Assembly (NCBI GenBank): GCA_947632295.1
Contig: CANROQ010000036.1
Span: forward strand, 1 to 8,748
Direction: 5' to 3'
Length of the DNA stretch: 8,748 nucleotides
Source: an uncultured Bacilli bacterium
GTDB taxonomy: Bacteria > Bacillota_I > Bacilli_A > RF39 > UBA660
Shown: positions 5,427-8,748 of the stretch, one piece after another
Layout: every line of letters starts with the position of its first letter
Position numbering within the stretch: the first letter of the stretch is position 1
Position numbers and translations under genes: made by a program
The notes under the pieces: generated by a model
The model's database searches: none
What the model was told of the DNA's origin: nothing
The model's input: only the letters and a program-made list of their open reading frames with translations

Positions 5427-6677
5427 ATGGCTAATAAAGACGAAAAGGAAATAGTAATTAAAGTAGAAGGGGAAAAATGGCAAAATGCTTTGGATGAAGC
5501 CTATAAAAAAGCCGTTAAAAAGGTAAAAATCGATGGTTTTAGACCTGGAAAGGCACCAAAGGAAGTTTTCTTGAAAAAATATGGTAAAGAATCTTTATAT
5601 AACGATGCGATGAATATGTGTCTAGGGGATGCTTATGATCAAATGTTAGATGAAAATAAAGATTTGGAAATTGTTTCCCAACCACTTGTAGACTTAAATT
5701 CAGTTGATGAAAAAGGTGTTGAATTTAAATTTATTTTAACTTTAAAACCAACTGTTAAATTAGGTAAATATAAAGGTTTAGGTGTTAAGAAAGAAACTGT
5801 TAAAGTTACAAAGAAAGAAATCGAAGAAAATATTGAGAATATGCGTAAGAGATTTGCAGAAAATGTTGAAAAAGATGGCAAAATCGAAAATGGAGATATT
5901 GCGATTATCGATTTTGAAGGATTTAAGGATGGTATTGCTTTTGAAGGTGGTAAGGGTGAAAATTATTCACTAACTATTGGTTCAAATACTTTTATTCCTG
6001 GATTTGAAGAACAATTAATTGGAATGAAAAAGGGTGAAGAAAAAGAAATAAATGTAACTTTCCCTGAGGATTATCATAGTGAAGAATTAAAAGGACAACC
6101 TGCTGTTTTCAAAGTTAAAGTAAATGAAGTAAAAATGGTAAAAGTACCAGAAATCGATGAAGACTTTTTTGCTGATTTAGCACTTGATGGTATCGATTCG
6201 AAAGAGGCTTTAGAAAAACAAGTAGAAGAAAATATTCGTGTTCAAAAAGAACAAGTGAGTGAAAATAAATATTTTGATGACCTATTAGAAGCAGCAAGTA
6301 AAAATGTTGAAGTTGATATTCCACATCCAATGATTCATGAAGAAATTGATCGTATGTTAAAACAATATGAAGAAAATTTAAAAATGCAAGGTTTAACTTT
6401 AAAACAGTTTTATCAATTTACAAACTCTGATGAACAAGCTCTTAGAGATCAAATGCATGCCGAAGCAGAAAAACGTGTTTTATATCGTTTAATGTTAGAA
6501 GAAATAGCAAAACAAGAAAAAATTGAAATTGATGATAAACAGGCTTCAGATGAAGCAAATAAATTAGCAGAAAAATATCAAATGAAAAAAGATGAATTTT
6601 TAAAATTATTTGGTGGTATAGAAATGGTTAAATATGACTTAACTATGCGTGCTGCTATGGAAACTTTAAAAAAATAA
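5427..6677 (+). CDS. tig: Trigger factor, ribosome-bound chaperone
   Basis: Trigger factor docks on the ribosomal exit tunnel and shields nascent chains. The 416-residue protein has its three parts. The ribosome-binding domain contains the signature GFRPGKAP at residues 37-44. The FKBP-type prolyl isomerase domain spans about 155-237 (GDIAIIDFEGF, TFIPGFEEQLIGMKKGEEKEI, FPEDYHSEELKGQPAVFKVKVNEV). The helical cradle domain fills the rest, including IPHPMIHEEIDRML. The start is firm: GAGGAGG lies six bases upstream and an in-frame TAG directly precedes the ATG. The N-terminus is therefore about a dozen residues shorter than in E. coli, missing much of the first strand and starting at KEIVIKVEGEKW. 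It has its own promoter after the greA terminator. No terminator follows, so transcription may run into the EIIB-like gene. Confidence 0.97.
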   Translation: MANKDEKEIVIKVEGEKWQNALDEAYKKAVKKVKIDGFRPGKAPKEVFLKKYGKESLYNDAMNMCLGDAYDQMLDENKDLEIVSQPLVDLNSVDEKGVEFKFILTLKPTVKLGKYKGLGVKKETVKVTKKEIEENIENMRKRFAENVEKDGKIENGDIAIIDFEGFKDGIAFEGGKGENYSLTIGSNTFIPGFEEQLIGMKKGEEKEINVTFPEDYHSEELKGQPAVFKVKVNEVKMVKVPEIDEDFFADLALDGIDSKEALEKQVEENIRVQKEQVSENKYFDDLLEAASKNVEVDIPHPMIHEEIDRMLKQYEENLKMQGLTLKQFYQFTNSDEQALRDQMHAEAEKRVLYRLMLEEIAKQEKIEIDDKQASDEANKLAEKYQMKKDEFLKLFGGIEMVKYDLTMRAAMETLKK

Positions 6678-6699
6678 TGCTTAATTTAAAAAAATATAG

Positions 6700-6705
6700 T
6701 ATAAT
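6700..6705 (+). promoter_or_regulatory. Possible -10 box before the EIIB-like gene
   Basis: TATAAT at 6700-6705 lies 15 bp before the ATG. The -35 region 17 bp upstream (ATGCTT) is poor. If used, transcription would start near 6712, leaving a leader of about 9 nt with only a partial ribosome site (GGTGAT). Read-through from tig is an alternative source of mRNA. Confidence 0.35.
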
Positions 6706-6720
6706 ATAATTGGTGATAAA

Positions 6721-7038
6721 ATGGAAAATATGTGGCAATATATTATAATTGCTGTTGTACTTTTTATAATTGCGCTTGCAATTACAAAATCAAAGAAGAA
6801 AGATTTTAAGATTGAAGCTAATAAATTAGTTGAATATTTAGGTGGAAAAGACAATATTATAAGTTATGAGGCTTTAAAATCACGTTTTGTTGTGACGTTA
6901 AAAAATGTCGATATTGTCAATAAAGAAGGTATTCAAAAAATAGGAGCTCAAGGAATTGTTGAAATCGACAATCAACTTAAAATTATATTAGGTGAAGAAA
7001 CTAAACAGTTAAAAAAATACATTGACGATTTAAAGTGA
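6721..7038 (+). CDS. Membrane-anchored PTS EIIB-like domain lacking the active-site cysteine
   Basis: The 105-residue protein begins with one membrane helix (about residues 7-22) and a basic stop-transfer stretch KSKKK. From residue 34 on it is a glucose-type PTS EIIB domain: KLVEYLGGKDNI (35-46), SRFVVTLKNVDIVNKEG, GAQGIVEIDNQLKIILG. Aligned by eye with E. coli PtsG IIB (GGKENI...DACITRLRV), the phosphorylated cysteine falls on Leu52, while the arginine of the TRLR motif is kept as R55. The protein therefore cannot carry phosphate by the normal mechanism, and no EIIC domain is present. A structural, sensory or regulatory role is more likely than sugar transport (inference). The TGA stop is followed immediately by an in-frame TAA. 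It lies 43 nt after tig and is closed by its own terminator, before the sensor kinase. Confidence 0.8.
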   Translation: MENMWQYIIIAVVLFIIALAITKSKKKDFKIEANKLVEYLGGKDNIISYEALKSRFVVTLKNVDIVNKEGIQKIGAQGIVEIDNQLKIILGEETKQLKKYIDDLK

Positions 7039-7058
7039 TAATTTTCATCACTTTTTTT
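7032..7058 (+). terminator. Intrinsic terminator of the EIIB-like gene
   Basis: AAAGTGAT (7032-7039) pairs perfectly with ATCACTTT (7047-7054) around a 7-nt loop, and the 3' arm continues into a seven-T run at 7052-7058. The stem overlaps the stop codon. Confidence 0.85.
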
Positions 7059-7061
7059 CTT

Positions 7062-7072
7062 TTTTCGACAAA
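7062..7072 (-). promoter_or_regulatory. Match to the Spo0A box upstream of the sensor kinase
   Basis: On the minus strand this reads TTTGTCGAAAA, containing the core TGTCGAA recognised by Spo0A in Bacillus. It lies about 50 bp before the kinase start, at or near the -35 region. The same bases on the plus strand (TCGACA, 7065-7070) could simply be a -35 box. A 7-bp core is weak evidence alone; its place before a sporulation-kinase-like gene raises the odds. Confidence 0.35.
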
Positions 7073-7092
7073 TTTCGCTTTTTAAATAATAT
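7065..7092 (+). promoter_or_regulatory. Candidate promoter of the sensor kinase
   Basis: TCGACA (7065-7070) matches the -35 consensus at five of six positions, and TAATAT (7087-7092) is a modest -10 box at 16-bp spacing. The area 7084-7100 is a run of A and T with other possible -10 boxes. Transcription would begin near 7100, just before AAGGAG at 7105-7110. Confidence 0.4.
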
Positions 7093-7118
7093 ATATTATA
7101 AAAAAAGGAGAAATTTTA

Positions 7119-8366
7119 ATGAATTTATATGCGAATATATTTTTATGTATTATTTATATAACTTATCCACTTTTATTATATTTATTTTATGTTGCTTATA
7201 ATCGTAATTATTGTAAAGAGGAAAATAATTTATTTTTAGATTTGGCTTTAGTTAGTTCTTTTTATCTTATTATGAAATTTACTGATCCTATATTTCCACA
7301 TTTAGCACCACTAGTTTTTAATGTTTCATTAGTAATAGCCTATTTAAAAAATCGTAAGGTTACAGTTATTTTGTTATCGCTAATGAGTATGGCATATTAT
7401 ATATGTACTTTTAATTTAAATGCTGTTTTAATAATAATTGAGTATATTATCTATGGATTATTATATTTAGGATTACGCAATAAGGAAAATTTTAATGATA
7501 AATATATTAATGCCTTTATTATTGTAAAAGCCTTTTTCTTTACTTTAGTTAATGTTTATTCTAATCCTAATATGAAAATTAATTATATCGAATTTTTTGG
7601 TCAAATTCTAATATTAATCTTAATTTTATATTTAACTATTTACTTTACAACTTTGTTATTTGAAAAGGGTGAAGAAATTATTAAATATCATATGAGTTTA
7701 AAAGAATTAGAACAAGAAAAACAAATTCGTACATCTTTGTTTAAAATAACTCATGAAATTAAAAATCCAATTGCAGTATGTAAAGGTTATTTAGATATGT
7801 TTGATACAAATAATGCCGAACATAGCGCTAAATACATTCCAATTTTAAGAGAAGAAATTGAGAGAGTTTTAATTCTTTTGCAAGATTTTTTATCAATTAC
7901 AACTGTTAATATTGATAAAGAATCAATCGATATATATTTGTTAATAGATGACGTGGTCGATAGTATTAAACCAATTTTAAAAAATAAAAATATTGACTTA
8001 AAATTAGAAATACCTGATGATGAATTATATATAGATGGCGATTATAATCGTTTGAAACAAGTTTTTATTAATCTTATTAAAAATAGCGTCGAAGCAATTC
8101 CCGATAAACATCGTGGTATAATTAGGATATATAGTAATTTAGAAGAAAAAAATGTCAAAATTTATATCGAAGATAATGGGGAAGGAATGAGTGATGAAGT
8201 TTTAAAAAAATTTGCCGAACCTTTCTTTACTACGAAAAAAAATGGAACAGGTTTGGGAACATCATTATCAAAAGAAATTATTAAGGCTCACGATGGTAAA
8301 ATAAATTATTCATCTATAGAAAACAAAGGAACAACTGTTGAGGTAATTTTAAAAGTTATTTCTTAA
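7119..8366 (+). CDS. Multi-pass membrane sensor histidine kinase (KinB-like layout)
   Basis: The 415-residue protein starts with six or seven hydrophobic segments between residues 5 and 180, with short loops and no large extracellular domain. A linker (about 183-205) leads to the HisKA helix with THEIKNP, where H212 is the expected phosphorylation site. The ATPase domain has the N box (VFINLIKNSVEA, N318 and N322), the G1 box EDNGEGM at 351-357, EPFFTTKK, and the G2 box GTGLGTSLSK at 376-385, so it should be active. Layout and motifs resemble B. subtilis sporulation kinases such as KinB. The signal would be sensed in or at the membrane. AAGGAG eight bases upstream supports the ATG. No response regulator gene is adjacent, so it is an orphan kinase within this window. 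A role feeding a Spo0A-like phosphorelay is inference from similarity and from the upstream box. Confidence 0.9.
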   Translation: MNLYANIFLCIIYITYPLLLYLFYVAYNRNYCKEENNLFLDLALVSSFYLIMKFTDPIFPHLAPLVFNVSLVIAYLKNRKVTVILLSLMSMAYYICTFNLNAVLIIIEYIIYGLLYLGLRNKENFNDKYINAFIIVKAFFFTLVNVYSNPNMKINYIEFFGQILILILILYLTIYFTTLLFEKGEEIIKYHMSLKELEQEKQIRTSLFKITHEIKNPIAVCKGYLDMFDTNNAEHSAKYIPILREEIERVLILLQDFLSITTVNIDKESIDIYLLIDDVVDSIKPILKNKNIDLKLEIPDDELYIDGDYNRLKQVFINLIKNSVEAIPDKHRGIIRIYSNLEEKNVKIYIEDNGEGMSDEVLKKFAEPFFTTKKNGTGLGTSLSKEIIKAHDGKINYSSIENKGTTVEVILKVIS

Positions 8367-8389
8367 TTGCAATTTTTTGCAATTTTTTT
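8365..8389 (+). terminator. Intrinsic terminator of the sensor kinase
   Basis: AATTGCAA (8365-8372) and TTGCAATT (8377-8384) form a perfect 8-bp stem with a TTTT loop, followed by a T run to 8389. The stem overlaps the last two bases of the stop codon. Confidence 0.75.
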
Positions 8390-8404
8390 GATTTTAAAAA
8401 GGGT

Positions 8405-8441
8405 TTTAGTATAGTTATTTTGTATATTATAATTGGAGGTG
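8405..8441 (+). promoter_or_regulatory. Possible promoter and orphan Shine-Dalgarno without a gene
   Basis: TATAAT at 8428-8433, with a weak -35 (TTTAGT, 8405-8410) 17 bp upstream, is followed at once by GGAGGTG at 8435-8441. No ATG or TTG follows at translation distance. The only GTG (8439-8441) gives four codons before TAG. It may be the remnant of a gene whose start was lost, or chance. Confidence 0.3.
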
Positions 8442-8447
8442 AGTTAT

Positions 8448-8512
8448 TACTAGTTAAAATTAGTAAAAAATACTTGAAATAAGTAAAATCTTGATATATA
8501 ATTTAACTAGTA
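8448..8512. repeat. 11-bp inverted repeat bracketing the Rpn-type gene promoter
   Basis: TACTAGTTAAA (8448-8458) and TTTAACTAGTA (8502-8512) are perfect reverse complements separated by 43 bp. The right arm begins at the last base of the -10 box and covers the transcription start; the left arm is upstream of the -35 box. The geometry fits paired operator half-sites or a long-range stem. It could also be a relic of a mobile element end. Confidence 0.5.
8474..8502 (+). promoter_or_regulatory. Near-consensus promoter of the Rpn-type gene
   Basis: TTGAAA (8474-8479) and a perfect TATAAT (8497-8502) are 17 bp apart. Transcription should start near 8509, only about 13 nt before the ATG, and that leader holds no Shine-Dalgarno sequence. 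Confidence 0.75.
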
Positions 8513-8521
8513 GTTAATATA

Positions 8522-8748
8522 ATGAATTTTTACACATTAACCAACGATCATCTATTTAAAAAAATATTCACTGAAGAAAAATATTTAAAAATATTATTAT
8601 TCGATTTATTTGGCATAAAAGTAAATCATGTTAGTTATTTAAATCCTGAATTAATCAAATCAAATGAATATCAAAAAGCCGGTATTGTCGATTTATTACT
8701 CGAGATAGATAATGATATAGTCATATTGGAATTACAAAATATCGATGA
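8522..8748 (+). CDS. Rpn family / PD-(D/E)XK transposase-like nuclease, 5' part
   Basis: The first 75 codons are present and the gene runs off the window. The N-terminus reads LTNDHLFKKIFTEEKYLKILL, the hallmark opening of the Rpn (recombination-promoting nuclease) and PDDEXK-2 putative transposase family. It continues with FGIKVNHVSYLNPE, then KAGIVDLLLEIDND with D57 and VILELQN with E70 and Q72, which together form the D...E-x-Q nuclease core seen in these proteins. Characterised Rpn proteins are DNA endonucleases that promote RecA-independent recombination, and many relatives are multi-copy. The ATG at 8522 is chosen because the family motif starts at once after it, although no ribosome site precedes it. 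Translation may be deliberately weak or leaderless-like. The rest of the domain and the C-terminus cannot be judged here. Confidence 0.85.
   Translation, partial: MNFYTLTNDHLFKKIFTEEKYLKILLFDLFGIKVNHVSYLNPELIKSNEYQKAGIVDLLLEIDNDIVILELQNID

Noticed and set aside
5168..5483. Two overlapping minus-strand open frames across the end of greA and the start of tig
   Set aside because: They cross a terminator and a promoter of certain plus-strand genes, lack ribosome sites and resemble no protein.
5639..6330. Open frames on both strands in other phases inside tig
   Set aside because: They are shadows of Glu/Lys-rich coding sequence without start signals.
7036..7041. TGA at the end of the EIIB-like gene as possible tryptophan (Mycoplasma code)
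   Set aside because: The next codon is TAA, so the reading is uninformative, and elsewhere Trp uses TGG with no internal TGA in any gene.
8448..8512. Inverted repeat as the terminal repeat of an insertion sequence
   Set aside because: Both arms lie on the same side of the nuclease gene and no target duplication is visible, so a regulatory reading fits better.
1..8748. CRISPR array, rRNA, T-box or other riboswitch
   Set aside because: No regularly spaced repeats were found, and no intergenic leader is long enough or has the conserved motifs.

Overview
The window comes from a very AT-rich member of the Bacilli or a related low-GC, Mollicutes-like lineage. The evidence is AT-dominated codon use, canonical TTGACA/TATAAT-type promoters, strong AGGAGG ribosome sites, short hairpin-plus-T-run terminators, TGG for tryptophan and no internal TGA. 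These point to the standard bacterial code and Firmicutes-style expression signals. The genus cannot be named from this sequence.

Left part (1-1799): a short open tail of an upstream gene comes first. A tRNA-Glu(CTC) gene follows, with its own promoter, a perfect 18-bp palindrome at the expected transcription start, and a terminator. Then come an unrecognised 273-residue protein and guanylate kinase (gmk), which look like one transcription unit. At 1818-1997 a small 59-codon gene runs on the minus strand, the only minus-strand gene seen. It is convergent to gmk and divergent from the next operon.

Middle part (2013-6677): two overlapping peptidase-U32-family genes match the B. subtilis YrrN/YrrO (TrhP1/TrhP2) pair, which makes 5-hydroxyuridine at the wobble position of tRNAs. 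They are followed 8 nt later by an unrecognised 185-residue protein. Next is greA with a near-consensus promoter and a terminator, then tig (trigger factor). As I recall the B. subtilis order yrrN-yrrO-udk-greA, the synteny is kept except that an unknown gene sits where udk would be.

Right part (6678-8748): a membrane-anchored PTS EIIB-like domain lacks the phosphorylated cysteine. It is followed by an orphan multi-pass sensor histidine kinase whose promoter region contains a match to the Spo0A box. After its terminator is a promoter with an orphan Shine-Dalgarno sequence and no start codon. The window ends in the 5' part of an Rpn/PD-(D/E)XK transposase-like nuclease gene, whose promoter is bracketed by an 11-bp inverted repeat.

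Most of the window is translation, nucleotide and transcription housekeeping. The parts most likely to be new are the hidden minus-strand gene, the unknown gene in the TrhP operon, the cysteine-less EIIB beside a kinase with a possible Spo0A box, and the regulated-looking start of the Rpn-type gene. I see no CRISPR array, rRNA, riboswitch or complete insertion sequence.
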